DNA of 6,141 bases from Rubrivivax sp. (GTDB lineage Bacteria; Pseudomonadota; Gammaproteobacteria; Burkholderiales; Burkholderiaceae_C): positions 1 through 6,141 of the forward strand of contig JAIXSD010000171.1 in the NCBI GenBank assembly GCA_027484885.1, read 5' to 3'. Within the stretch, counting starts at the first letter, position 1; each line of letters begins with the position of its first letter. Below the pieces are notes generated by a model. The model ran no database searches. It had not been told where the DNA came from and worked only from the letters and a program-made list of their open reading frames with translations. Of the stretch, positions 1 to 6,141 are shown piece by piece. A program made the position numbers and the translations under genes.

Positions 1-483
1 AGCGACGCCACCGTTGAGCGCCGCCTGGTCAACAGCTTCGGTGAGGTATTTCAGGCCAACCTCGGCGATGTCGAGGACGAAGACCTGCCGGTGCTGGCCG
101 GCCCGGCCGGCACGGCGGCCAGCATGCTGCATATGTGGCAACGCCTGCAACAAGCCAGCCGCGCCATGGACGACAGCATCGACCGGCTCGACCTGTCCGG
201 CCGCGGCTCATGGCGCATCACCCTGGACAAGGGCGCAGTGATCGAGCTGGGCCGCGGCGAGGAAGACGAGGTGCTGGCCCGCTACGCGCAGCTGGTGCGC
301 ACGGTGACCCAGCTGACCTCACGCTTCCAGGCGCCGCTTTTGTCCGCCGATCTGCGTCACGCCGATGGCTATGCCGTGCGATTGCAGGGCTATTCCACCG
401 TCGCCAAACCCGTCAAATCCAACAAACCGGCAGCCGCCGCGGCCAAACCCGCCGCAGGCAGCACCGGAACCATAAGAAACTGA
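1..483 (+). CDS. ftsQ: Cell division protein FtsQ, 3' part (start lies before the window)
   Basis: FtsQ is a bitopic inner-membrane protein of the FtsQLB complex, which links the early Z ring to septal peptidoglycan synthesis. The reading frame is open from base 1, and 160 codons are visible before a TGA at 481-483. The cytoplasmic tail, membrane helix and POTRA domain lie outside the window. What is seen is the periplasmic beta domain: an RRLVNSFGEVFQANL segment near the left edge, then DEDLPVLAGP, both typical of beta- and gammaproteobacterial FtsQ, and later a strand-rich part around SADLRHADGYAVRLQGY. The last roughly 25 residues form an Ala/Lys/Pro-rich tail that looks unstructured. The stop codon overlaps the ribosome binding site of ftsA, so the two genes are almost certainly co-transcribed. 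The identification rests on these motifs and on synteny with ftsA and ftsZ. Confidence 0.93.
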   Translation, partial: SDATVERRLVNSFGEVFQANLGDVEDEDLPVLAGPAGTAASMLHMWQRLQQASRAMDDSIDRLDLSGRGSWRITLDKGAVIELGRGEEDEVLARYAQLVRTVTQLTSRFQAPLLSADLRHADGYAVRLQGYSTVAKPVKSNKPAAAAAKPAAGSTGTIRN

Positions 484-490
484 AGGAAGA
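483..490 (+). promoter_or_regulatory. Ribosome binding site of ftsA
   Basis: AAGGAAGA begins on the last base of the ftsQ stop codon and ends six bases before the ftsA ATG at 497. The overlap with the upstream stop suggests translational coupling between ftsQ and ftsA. Confidence 0.7.
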
Positions 491-496
491 ACAAGC

Positions 497-1726
497 ATGG
501 CCAAGGAATACAAGGATTTGGTCGTTGGGCTCGATATCGGCACGGCCAAGATCATGGCCGTGGTGGCCGAAGTGCTGGGCAATGGTGAATTGCGCATCGC
601 CGGTCTCGGCGTGGCCAGCTCGAATGGTTTGAAACGCGGTGTGGTGGTCAATATCGACGCCACGGTGCAATCGATCCAGCAGGCCTTGAAAGAGGCCGAA
701 ATGATGGCCGACTGCAAGATTTCCCGGGTGTATACCGGCATCACCGGCAGCCATATCCGCGGCCAGAATTCCACCGGCATGGTGATCGTGCGTGACAAGG
801 AAGTGACGCCGGTCGATGTGGCCCGGGTCGTGGAAACCGCCAAAGCCATCAATATTCCCAACGACCAGCGCCTGTTGCTGGTCGAGCCGCAGGAATTCGT
901 GATTGACGGCCATGAGGTCAAAGAACCCATCGGCATGAGCGGCGGCCGCCTGGAAGTCAAGGTCCATATCGTGACCGGCGCCCAAAGTGCGGCGGAAAAC
1001 ATCGTCAAGTGCGTGCGCCGCTGCGGCCTGGAAGTGGACCAGCTGGTTTTGAATTCCAGCGCCTCCAGTTTGGCTGCCTTGACCGCCGACGAGCGTGATC
1101 TCGGTGTTGCCTTGGTTGATATCGGCGCCGGCACCACCGATGTGGCGATCTTCACCGGCGGCTCGATCCGCCATACCGCCGTCATCCCCATCGCCGGCGA
1201 TCTGATCACCAGCGATATCGCCATGGCCCTGCGCACGCCGACCAAAGATGCCGAGGAAATCAAGGTCGAATATGGCGTGGCGAAGCAGATGCTGGCCGAT
1301 CCGTCCGACCAGGTCGAGGTACCCGGTCTGGGCGATCGCGCGCCTCGAATGCTTTCAAAACAAGCACTTGCCGGCGTTATTGAACCCAGAGTCGAGGAAA
1401 TATTCTCGCTGGTGAATCAGGTCATCCGCGAGAGCGGGTATGAAGAACTGCTGTCCTCGGGGATTGTGCTGACCGGTGGATCGGCGGTCATGCCCGGTAT
1501 GGTGGAACTCGCCGAGGACATATTCCTGAAACCCGTGCGGCGCGGCAACCCGACCTATGGCGGTGCCTTGTTCGACATGGTTTCCAACCCGCGTTCGGCC
1601 ACCGTCATGGGTTTGCTGGAAGAGGCCCGCCTGTCCCGCACCCGGGGTTTGAAGGCGGCGCAGCAGGCCGGTTCGATGAAAACCCTGTTCGGCCGGGCCA
1701 AGGATTGGTTCCTGGGTAACTTCTGA
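497..1726 (+). CDS. ftsA: Cell division protein FtsA, actin-like membrane anchor of the Z ring
   Basis: FtsA is a cytoplasmic actin-family ATPase that tethers FtsZ filaments to the inner membrane and recruits later divisome proteins. The protein has 409 residues, close to the usual length of about 420. Visible motifs are the phosphate-1 loop DIGTAK (residues 13-18), the FtsA-specific 1C subdomain (about 84-160, with GSHIRGQNSTGMV just before it), the phosphate-2 loop DIGAGTTD (208-215) and the adenosine motif TGGSAVMPGM (326-335). The C-terminus, MKTLFGRAKDWFLGNF, is an amphipathic helix rich in Trp, Phe, Leu and Lys/Arg, as expected for the membrane-targeting sequence. The ATG is preceded by AAGGAAGA and gives the standard MAKEYKDLVVGLDIGT start. 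Codon third positions are less GC-rich than in ftsZ and in the kinase downstream. All key nucleotide-binding segments are present. Confidence 0.98.
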   Translation: MAKEYKDLVVGLDIGTAKIMAVVAEVLGNGELRIAGLGVASSNGLKRGVVVNIDATVQSIQQALKEAEMMADCKISRVYTGITGSHIRGQNSTGMVIVRDKEVTPVDVARVVETAKAINIPNDQRLLLVEPQEFVIDGHEVKEPIGMSGGRLEVKVHIVTGAQSAAENIVKCVRRCGLEVDQLVLNSSASSLAALTADERDLGVALVDIGAGTTDVAIFTGGSIRHTAVIPIAGDLITSDIAMALRTPTKDAEEIKVEYGVAKQMLADPSDQVEVPGLGDRAPRMLSKQALAGVIEPRVEEIFSLVNQVIRESGYEELLSSGIVLTGGSAVMPGMVELAEDIFLKPVRRGNPTYGGALFDMVSNPRSATVMGLLEEARLSRTRGLKAAQQAGSMKTLFGRAKDWFLGNF

Positions 1727-1735
1727 AATTCACAT

Positions 1736-1759
1736 CTGCTTACCGCTGGGGTAAGGCAG
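1736..1759 (+). other. Hairpin just after ftsA
   Basis: CTGCTTACC (1736-1744) can pair with GGTAAGGCAG (1750-1759) around a five-base loop, with one bulged G. It begins nine bases after the ftsA stop. No T-run follows, so it is not a standard intrinsic terminator. It could protect the 3' end of the ftsA message, cause partial attenuation before ftsZ, or do nothing. No function is shown by the sequence alone. Confidence 0.4.
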
Positions 1760-1814
1760 TGATCGATTAACTGTCGGAAAACAACGGCAGCGCATCAAAA
1801 AAAAGGGTCATCCC

Positions 1815-1820
1815 TATAGT
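1815..1820 (+). promoter_or_regulatory. Candidate -10 box of an ftsZ promoter
   Basis: TATAGT matches the sigma-70 consensus TATAAT at five of six positions, in an otherwise GC-rich region. A run of eight A residues (1797-1804) lies just upstream, inside the expected spacer. The base at the right distance (17-bp spacer, 1792-1797, gcatca) is a poor -35 match. Initiation would fall near 1827, giving a leader of about 38 bases before the ftsZ ATG. The unusually long gap between ftsA and ftsZ fits an extra ftsZ promoter, but this is prediction only. Confidence 0.4.
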
Positions 1821-1850
1821 TTTTCGGGCTTAGCAGCGGCACAATTGCTC

Positions 1851-1856
1851 AAGGAG
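1851..1856 (+). promoter_or_regulatory. Strong ribosome binding site of ftsZ, deciding the start at 1865
   Basis: AAGGAG is a full Shine-Dalgarno core, eight bases before the ATG at 1865. An in-frame TTG at 1859 would be only two bases from it and would add Met-Ile ahead of the normal FtsZ N-terminus, so the ATG is preferred. Confidence 0.85.
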
Positions 1857-1864
1857 AATTGATT

Positions 1865-3145
1865 ATGGCGATCGAGATGATCGAAGAGTTTGACCAAGGC
1901 ACCCAAATCAAGGTGATTGGTGTTGGCGGCGGCGGCGGCAACGCGGTGGACCACATGATCGCGCAGGGCGTGATGGGTGTGGAATTCATCTGCGCCAATA
2001 CCGATGCCCAAGCCCTGAACCGATCCAAGGCGGACCAGCTCCTGCAGCTGGGCAGCACCGGCCTCGGCGCCGGCGCCAAGCCTGAGATGGGCAAGGCTGC
2101 GGCGGAAGAAGCCGAAGCACGCATCCGCGAGTCCATCCAGGGCGCGCACATGCTCTTCATCACCGCCGGCATGGGCGGTGGCACCGGCACCGGCGCCGCC
2201 CCCGTGATCGCCCGCGTGGCCAAGGACATGGGCATCCTGACCGTCGGCGTGGTGACCAAGCCGTTCGAATTCGAAGGTGGCCGTCGCTCCAAGGCGGCTG
2301 ACGCCGGCCTGGCCGAGCTGGAAGCCAACGTCGACTCGCTGATCGTCGTGCTGAACGACAAGCTGCTCGACGTGCTGGGTGACGATGTCACGCAGGATCA
2401 AGCCTTCGCGCACGCCAATGACGTGCTGAAGAACGCCGTGGGCGGCATCTCCGACATCATCCACATCCCCGGCTTGGTCAACGTCGACTTTGAAGACGTC
2501 AAGACGGTGATGAGCGAACCCGGCAAGGCCATGATGGGCACGGCGCAAGCCAGCGGCCCGGACCGCGCCGCCAAGGCCGCCGAAGCGGCCGTGGCCTGCC
2601 CGCTGCTGGAAGGCATCGATCTGTCCGGCGCGCGCGGCGTGCTGGTGCTGATTGCGGCCAGCCGCGCCAACTTCAAGCTGAGCGAATCCCGCAATGCGAT
2701 GAACGCCATCAAGCGTTACGCCTCGGAAGACGCGCACGTCATCTACGGCACGGCCTACGACGAATCGCTGGGCGATGCCCTGCGCGTGACCGTGATCGCC
2801 ACCGGCCTGTCTTCGCAGCGTGCCCGCCAGCAGGCGCCGCTGCAGGTGGTGCAGCAGCAGGTGCAAACCCAGCTGCGCACGGGCACCTACGACGTGCCGG
2901 TCCTGACTGACCACGTCAAGATGCAGCAAGGCGCTGCCACCGTGGCGCAAGCCGGCGGGGCCGCACTGGGCGGCATGGGTGGCATCAGCACCGGCGTGGC
3001 CTCGGGCCTCGGCGGTGATCTGGGCGGCTCGCACAGCGTCTGGCGCCATGGCCGCATGGCTGCGGCGACCAAGGTCGAAGCCCTGTCCTCCAACGGCATG
3101 GACGAGATCGAGATCCCGGCTTTCCTGCGCAAGCAAGCCGACTGA
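1865..3145 (+). CDS. ftsZ: Cell division protein FtsZ, tubulin-like GTPase
   Basis: FtsZ polymerises in the cytoplasm with GTP to form the ring that drives cytokinesis. From the ATG the protein has 426 residues. The start MAIEMIEEF is typical for betaproteobacteria. The nucleotide-binding domain shows IGVGGGGGNAV (18-28) and the tubulin signature GGGTGTGAAP (104-113). The T7 synergy loop NVDFEDV (206-212) keeps D208 and D211, which hydrolyse GTP in the neighbouring subunit. The C-terminal domain includes AVACPLLEGIDLSGARGVLV and AHVIYGTAYDESLGD. A Gln- and Gly-rich linker follows, then SVWRHGR and the conserved end peptide DEIEIPAFLRKQAD (413-426), the docking site for FtsA and other partners. 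All catalytic elements are intact. The gene sits 138 bases after ftsA with its own strong ribosome binding site, and an intrinsic terminator lies about 97 bases after its stop. Confidence 0.98.
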   Translation: MAIEMIEEFDQGTQIKVIGVGGGGGNAVDHMIAQGVMGVEFICANTDAQALNRSKADQLLQLGSTGLGAGAKPEMGKAAAEEAEARIRESIQGAHMLFITAGMGGGTGTGAAPVIARVAKDMGILTVGVVTKPFEFEGGRRSKAADAGLAELEANVDSLIVVLNDKLLDVLGDDVTQDQAFAHANDVLKNAVGGISDIIHIPGLVNVDFEDVKTVMSEPGKAMMGTAQASGPDRAAKAAEAAVACPLLEGIDLSGARGVLVLIAASRANFKLSESRNAMNAIKRYASEDAHVIYGTAYDESLGDALRVTVIATGLSSQRARQQAPLQVVQQQVQTQLRTGTYDVPVLTDHVKMQQGAATVAQAGGAALGGMGGISTGVASGLGGDLGGSHSVWRHGRMAAATKVEALSSNGMDEIEIPAFLRKQAD

Positions 3146-3242
3146 TCGATTGAAGGGTGGGCTGACGGCCCGCCGCCGCTGGCTTTGGGCGACAGGCTCC
3201 CGATCTCGGGTGCCCGCCGTCTGAGGCAATGACACCGAATTG

Positions 3243-3269
3243 AACGGACCCCGCGGGGTCCGTTTTTTT
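3243..3269 (+). terminator. Intrinsic terminator after ftsZ
   Basis: CGGACCCCG (3245-3253) is directly followed by its exact complement CGGGGTCCG (3254-3262). Flanking AA and TT extend the perfect palindrome to 22 bases (3243-3264). The hairpin would have a tight CGCG loop. Seven T residues (3263-3269) follow on the + strand, a textbook Rho-independent terminator. It should close the ftsQ-ftsA-ftsZ transcript and separate the kinase and lpxC from the division genes. Confidence 0.93.
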
Positions 3270-3386
3270 ATGCCAGGAAGCGGCGCGGCAGCGAGCGCGT
3301 CGCCTGTCGCAGCCCGCGAGCCCGCACCCGCATCAATCCGGGGGCTGTGCCTCAATGGCCTGTGGCATGCTCCAGCCTTTCGCCGA

Positions 3387-3411
3387 CCTGGGGTGGTTTC
3401 GAAACCCCAGG
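3387..3411. repeat. Compound palindrome upstream of the histidine kinase
   Basis: Two inverted repeats overlap here. The outer one is CCTGGGGT (3387-3394) and ACCCCAGG (3404-3411) around a nine-base centre. The inner one is GGTTTCGAAACC (3395-3406), a perfect 12-base palindrome that uses part of the right arm. It lies about 40 bases before the proposed kinase start and has no T-run after it. It may be an operator for a dimeric regulator or a leader hairpin. Neither role is proven. Confidence 0.5.
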
Positions 3412-3438
3412 TTCGACCGAGCCCCGTTGAAAGAGAAG

Positions 3439-3443
3439 AGAGG
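3439..3443 (+). promoter_or_regulatory. Ribosome binding site supporting the kinase start at 3453
   Basis: AGAGG, in a purine-rich stretch, lies nine bases before the ATG at 3453. The alternative ATG at 3531 has only a GGGG run seven bases ahead of it. Confidence 0.5.
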
Positions 3444-3452
3444 CTGCCGGGC

Positions 3453-5555
3453 ATGCCCCCACTGCTTGTGTTTTCGAACCTCTGGCGCCGCATCGAGCGG
3501 CTGGGCTCCGTGTTGGCCTGGGGTCCGCGCATGCGGGTGCTGCGCGCCCTCTGGCTGGTTCTGACCGGGGTTTGCCTGCTGCTGCCTGCCCAGGCCCAGG
3601 TGCAGGCCCTGGCGCTCGAAGACCTGCCCCCCAGCGCCGGTGGCGAGCAGGCGCACAGCGCCGAGCTGGCGGTCAGCGTGTGGAGCCGTGCCGATGTGGA
3701 GGCCTGGTGGGCGGCGCTGCGTTCGATGGAGGGCACGCACGGCACGCTGCCGGCGCATCTGCAGCCGCCGGCCGATCCTGCCGCCTGGGCCACCGTGGCC
3801 CTGCCCGATGTGCGCGCCCGCACGGCCAGCGCCGCTCCGGCCGCGCCGGGCACGCCGCGCGAGTACGAGATGCGCTGGTACCGCCTGCGCTATGCCCCGC
3901 CGCAGGGGCGCTGGCCCACCAGCGTGGCGCTGTACACCCCGCGCCTGGTGTCCATGGCCGCGGCGGTGCTGGTCAAGACCGATGAGGGCTGGCGTCAGGT
4001 CTTCGACAACCAATACGGTGCGCGCGAGCAATGGGTGCGCCCTTTGTGGGCCTTGTTCCCGCCGGCGCTGACCGAGTTGCACCACGACCGCAGCATCGAG
4101 CTGGTGGTGGCGGTGCCGGTGGTGCGCCACAGTTTCTACTCGGTCTCCACCGTCTGGCTGGGCTCGCGTGAGCAATTGGAAAGCCTGCCGCGCAAGCGCT
4201 GGATGATGCAGATCGGCGTGCCGCAAGCCATCAGCCTGACCCTGGTGGCCTTGGGCATGTTCTCGCTGGCGCTGTGGGTGCGGCGCCGTTCGGAGCCGGC
4301 TTATCTGCTGTTCGCGCTGGCCTCGGTGGCCTGGCTGGTGCGCAATCTGCATTACCACCTGAACCTGCCGCGCACGCCTCTGGGCCTGGAATGGTTCTGG
4401 TGGATGACGCATGCCTCCATGTCCTGGGTGATGCTGCTGACCTTTTTGTTCGCCCTGCGCTTTGCGCGGCGGCAGTTTCCGCGCCTCGAGCGCGGTGTCG
4501 CCTTGTTGGTGGCTGCGGGCAGTGTGTTGACCATGCCGCTCTGGGGCTTGGCGCCAGACCCGGTGTGGCAGCAGTCCATCAATGCCCTGGTCAGCGTGGC
4601 TGGCACCGTGTTTGTGGCGGTGGTGGCGCTGCGCGAGGGCAGCCGGGAGCTGCGCCTGATCGCGATCAGCCTGGCGCTCAGCCTCGCCCTGGGTGTGCAC
4701 GATGTGATCCTGCTGGCGGGCTGGGCCTGGCCCGAGCACATCTACCTGATGCCTTTTGCCACCCTCATCATCGTGGCCAGTTTTTTGTATGCCGTGCAGC
4801 GCCGCTACATCGGCGCGCTGGAAGAGGTGGAGCAGCTCAATGCCTGCCAGGCCCAGCGCCTGCAGCAGCAGAGCGATGAGTTGCTGGCCCAGCACGAGCG
4901 CCTGCGCGAGGCCGAGCGCCAGCAGGCTCTGCTGCTCGAGCGCCAGCGCCTGATGCAGGACATGCACGATGGCCTGGGTTCGTCCCTGCTCTCGGCCATG
5001 GTGGCGGTGGAGCAGGGCCGCATGGAGCAAGACAAGGTGGTCGAGGTGCTGCGCGAATGCGTGGACGATTTGCGCCTGGTCATCGATTCCCTGGAGCCGG
5101 TCGGCCATGACCTGGTGTCCCTGCTGGCCACCATGCGCTACCGCTTGGGCAAGCGCCTGCAGATCGGCGGTTTGAGCCTTGAGTGGGATGTGCAAGACCT
5201 GCCCCCGCTGACCTGGCTGGAGCCACCCGACGCCCTGCATGTGCTGCGCCTGCTGCAGGAGGCGCTGACCAATGCGCTCAAGCATGCACGGGCCACGCGG
5301 GTGCGCATGGTCACCCGCAACCAGGGCAGCCATGTCGAGATCCGGGTCGAGGATGATGGTGACGGTTTCGATCTCGCCACGGCCCAGCGCGGCCGTGGTC
5401 TGAAGAGCCAGCAGCGCCGTGCCCAGCGCCTGGGCGGCTCGCTGAAGATCGAGTCCAGTCCTGGGCAGGGCACGCGCCTGAGTTTGCGCCTGCCGGTGCA
5501 GCGTGCTGCCACCGGCGAGGCGCTAGCAGCCCCAGGCCAGCAAGCCGCGCCCTGA
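3453..5555 (+). CDS. Membrane sensor histidine kinase, 7TMR-DISM type with NarX/DesK-like transmitter
   Basis: The 700-residue product looks like a sensor kinase that reads a periplasmic or membrane signal and phosphorylates an unknown response regulator. A signal peptide is visible from M27 (hydrophobic core, cleavage motif AQA at 46-48), followed by a roughly 200-residue periplasmic part with a strand-like MRWYRLRY segment, reminiscent of DISMED2 domains. Seven hydrophobic segments follow between about 256 and 448, then a Gln/Glu/Leu-rich coiled coil. The phospho-acceptor motif is [10 protein letters not shown] with H505. The ATPase domain has the N box around N607, the G1 box DDGDG (634-638) and the G2 box GRGL (647-650). 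The start at 3453 is chosen from its ribosome binding site and from the rise in GC at third codon positions there; 3531 would begin exactly at the signal peptide and is a real alternative. No regulator gene is in the window. The subfamily call is by eye; the kinase call itself is firm. Confidence 0.9.
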   Translation: MPPLLVFSNLWRRIERLGSVLAWGPRMRVLRALWLVLTGVCLLLPAQAQVQALALEDLPPSAGGEQAHSAELAVSVWSRADVEAWWAALRSMEGTHGTLPAHLQPPADPAAWATVALPDVRARTASAAPAAPGTPREYEMRWYRLRYAPPQGRWPTSVALYTPRLVSMAAAVLVKTDEGWRQVFDNQYGAREQWVRPLWALFPPALTELHHDRSIELVVAVPVVRHSFYSVSTVWLGSREQLESLPRKRWMMQIGVPQAISLTLVALGMFSLALWVRRRSEPAYLLFALASVAWLVRNLHYHLNLPRTPLGLEWFWWMTHASMSWVMLLTFLFALRFARRQFPRLERGVALLVAAGSVLTMPLWGLAPDPVWQQSINALVSVAGTVFVAVVALREGSRELRLIAISLALSLALGVHDVILLAGWAWPEHIYLMPFATLIIVASFLYAVQRRYIGALEEVEQLNACQAQRLQQQSDELLAQHERLREAERQQALLLERQRLMQDMHDGLGSSLLSAMVAVEQGRMEQDKVVEVLRECVDDLRLVIDSLEPVGHDLVSLLATMRYRLGKRLQIGGLSLEWDVQDLPPLTWLEPPDALHVLRLLQEALTNALKHARATRVRMVTRNQGSHVEIRVEDDGDGFDLATAQRGRGLKSQQRRAQRLGGSLKIESSPGQGTRLSLRLPVQRAATGEALAAPGQQAAP

Positions 5556-5560
5556 TCGCC

Positions 5561-5566
5561 GACAAT
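5561..5566 (+). promoter_or_regulatory. Candidate -10 box for a leaderless lpxC transcript
   Basis: GACAAT matches TATAAT at four of six positions and ends exactly seven bases before the A of the lpxC ATG, so transcription could start at the start codon itself. No Shine-Dalgarno sequence is seen at a workable distance; a GGGG run sits only one base from the ATG. The expected -35 position (5538-5543, cagcaa) is a poor match, so the call is tentative. Confidence 0.35.
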
Positions 5567-5572
5567 CGGGGC

Positions 5573-6141
5573 ATGCTGAAACAAAGAACCCTGAAGGCGC
5601 TGACCAAGGCGGTCGGCGTCGGCATCCACAGCGGCCAGCGTGTGGAGCTGGTGCTGCGCCCAGCGGCCCCCGACACCGGCATCGTGTTTCGCCGTGTCGA
5701 CCTGAACAATCCGGTGGATATTCCGGTGCGCCCGGACACGGTCTGCGACACCCGCATGGCCACCACCATCAGCCCCGGCGGCGACCCGGGGGCGCCCAAG
5801 GTGCAGACGATTGAGCACCTGCTCTCGGCCTGCGCCGGCTTGGGGCTGGACAACCTCTACGTGGACATCAACGCCGATGAGGTGCCCATCCTCGACGGCT
5901 CGGCCGCCAGCTTTGTCTACCTGCTGCAGAGCGCCGGCATCGAGCAGCAGAACGCGGCCAAGAAGTTCCTGCGTGTGAAGAAGACCGTGGAAGTGCGCCA
6001 GGGCGAGGGCAAGCGCCTGATGTGGGCCAAGCTGGAGCCGCACCACGGCTACACCCTGAGCTTCCAGATCGAGTTCGACAACCCGGCGGTGTCGGCCACC
6101 GGCCAGCAGTATGTCTTCGACATGGGCTCGGGCCAGTACAA
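5573..6141 (+). CDS. lpxC: UDP-3-O-acyl-N-acetylglucosamine deacetylase LpxC, 5' part (runs off the window)
   Basis: LpxC is the zinc-dependent cytoplasmic deacetylase that catalyses the committed step of lipid A synthesis in Gram-negative bacteria. The visible 189 codons begin [21 protein letters not shown], the standard N-terminus except that GLHSG is more common. They continue with [20 protein letters not shown] and then TIEHLLSA, which contains the first zinc ligand H82 next to E81. [17 protein letters not shown] follows. The other zinc ligands and the catalytic His of domain II lie beyond the right edge. A short [10 protein letters not shown] insert before the TIEH motif shifts the zinc histidine a few residues later than in E. 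coli. The gene begins 17 bases after the kinase stop, so read-through from the kinase is likely, although lpxC may also have its own promoter. It follows ftsZ closely in many proteobacteria. Confidence 0.96.
   Translation, partial: MLKQRTLKALTKAVGVGIHSGQRVELVLRPAAPDTGIVFRRVDLNNPVDIPVRPDTVCDTRMATTISPGGDPGAPKVQTIEHLLSACAGLGLDNLYVDINADEVPILDGSAASFVYLLQSAGIEQQNAAKKFLRVKKTVEVRQGEGKRLMWAKLEPHHGYTLSFQIEFDNPAVSATGQQYVFDMGSGQY

Larger units (their letters stand above)
3146..3452. other. Intergenic stretch between ftsZ and the histidine kinase
   Basis: These 307 bases carry no gene I can support. They hold a weak stem-loop at 3156-3174 (GGTGGGC/GCCCGCC with one G-T pair), a strong intrinsic terminator (3243-3269), a compound palindrome (3387-3411) and a purine-rich ribosome binding site near 3439. 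The frame of the kinase is open through much of this stretch, but third codon positions before 3453 show no GC preference, unlike the codons after it. No convincing sigma-70 promoter for the kinase was found, although one is expected downstream of the terminator. Confidence 0.6.

Noticed and set aside
1842..1861. CAATT/AATTG inverted repeat around the ftsZ ribosome binding site
   Set aside because: The stem is only five A/T-rich pairs and leaves the Shine-Dalgarno sequence in the loop, so it is unlikely to control translation.
1859..1864. FtsZ starting at TTG 1859
   Set aside because: It is only two bases from the Shine-Dalgarno core, and the ATG at 1865 gives the family's normal N-terminus.
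3391..3425. A tRNA-like T arm (GGTTTCGAAACC and GGTTCGA)
   Set aside because: No acceptor stem, D arm or anticodon arm can be built around it on either strand; the match is limited to the palindrome itself.
3240..3452. A longer kinase starting at TTG 3240 or ATG 3270
   Set aside because: The TTG start places the terminator stem inside the gene, and neither start has a ribosome binding site. Third-position GC before 3453 is not that of coding sequence here, and the extra residues add no domain.
3355..3564. A small + strand open frame of 69 codons before and inside the kinase start
   Set aside because: It overlaps the better-supported kinase start, has no ribosome binding site, and its Cys/Trp/Arg-rich product looks like an out-of-frame reading.
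1814..3853. A 679-codon open frame on the - strand across ftsZ and the terminator
   Set aside because: It runs antisense through a fully convincing ftsZ, through the terminator palindrome and into the kinase. Long antisense frames are expected where third positions are GC-rich, and its translation shows no domain.
3333..5333. A 666-codon open frame on the - strand opposite the kinase
   Set aside because: Its His/Gln/Arg-rich composition is what the complement of CTG- and GTG-rich coding sequence gives. No domain or ribosome binding site supports it.

Overview
The window is a GC-rich stretch of a betaproteobacterial chromosome, most likely Burkholderiales; the Rubrivivax/Leptothrix/Roseateles-type lineage is a guess. 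It covers the distal end of the division and cell wall (dcw) cluster. The placement rests on the gene order ftsQ-ftsA-ftsZ-(insert)-lpxC, on the FtsZ N-terminus MAIEMIEEF and C-terminus IPAFLRKQAD, and on the wording of FtsQ, FtsA and LpxC. All genes are on the + strand.

Layout: 1-483 is the 3' part of ftsQ. Thirteen bases later comes complete ftsA (497-1726). A 138-base gap follows, with a hairpin, an A-tract, a TATAGT -10-like box and a strong ribosome binding site. Complete ftsZ starts at an ATG at 1865 and ends at 3145. Next is a 307-base gene-free stretch with a near-ideal intrinsic terminator (3243-3269) and a compound palindrome (3387-3411). A large membrane sensor histidine kinase (about 3453-5555) is followed 17 bases later by the 5' part of lpxC (5573 to the window end).

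How the genes work together: FtsZ forms the cytokinetic ring, FtsA anchors it to the inner membrane, and FtsQ belongs to the periplasmic FtsQLB regulator that licenses septal peptidoglycan synthesis. LpxC catalyses the committed step of lipid A synthesis and commonly follows ftsZ in proteobacteria. Here the ftsZ transcript appears to be closed by a terminator, and a 7TMR-DISM-type histidine kinase with a NarX/DesK-like transmitter sits between ftsZ and lpxC with no response regulator in the window.

The kinase is the least expected item. Its position makes it a candidate for an envelope-sensing input next to, and perhaps co-transcribed with, lpxC, but that link is inference. I found no tRNA, rRNA, CRISPR array, insertion sequence or other mobile element, and no evidence of a wholly new system.
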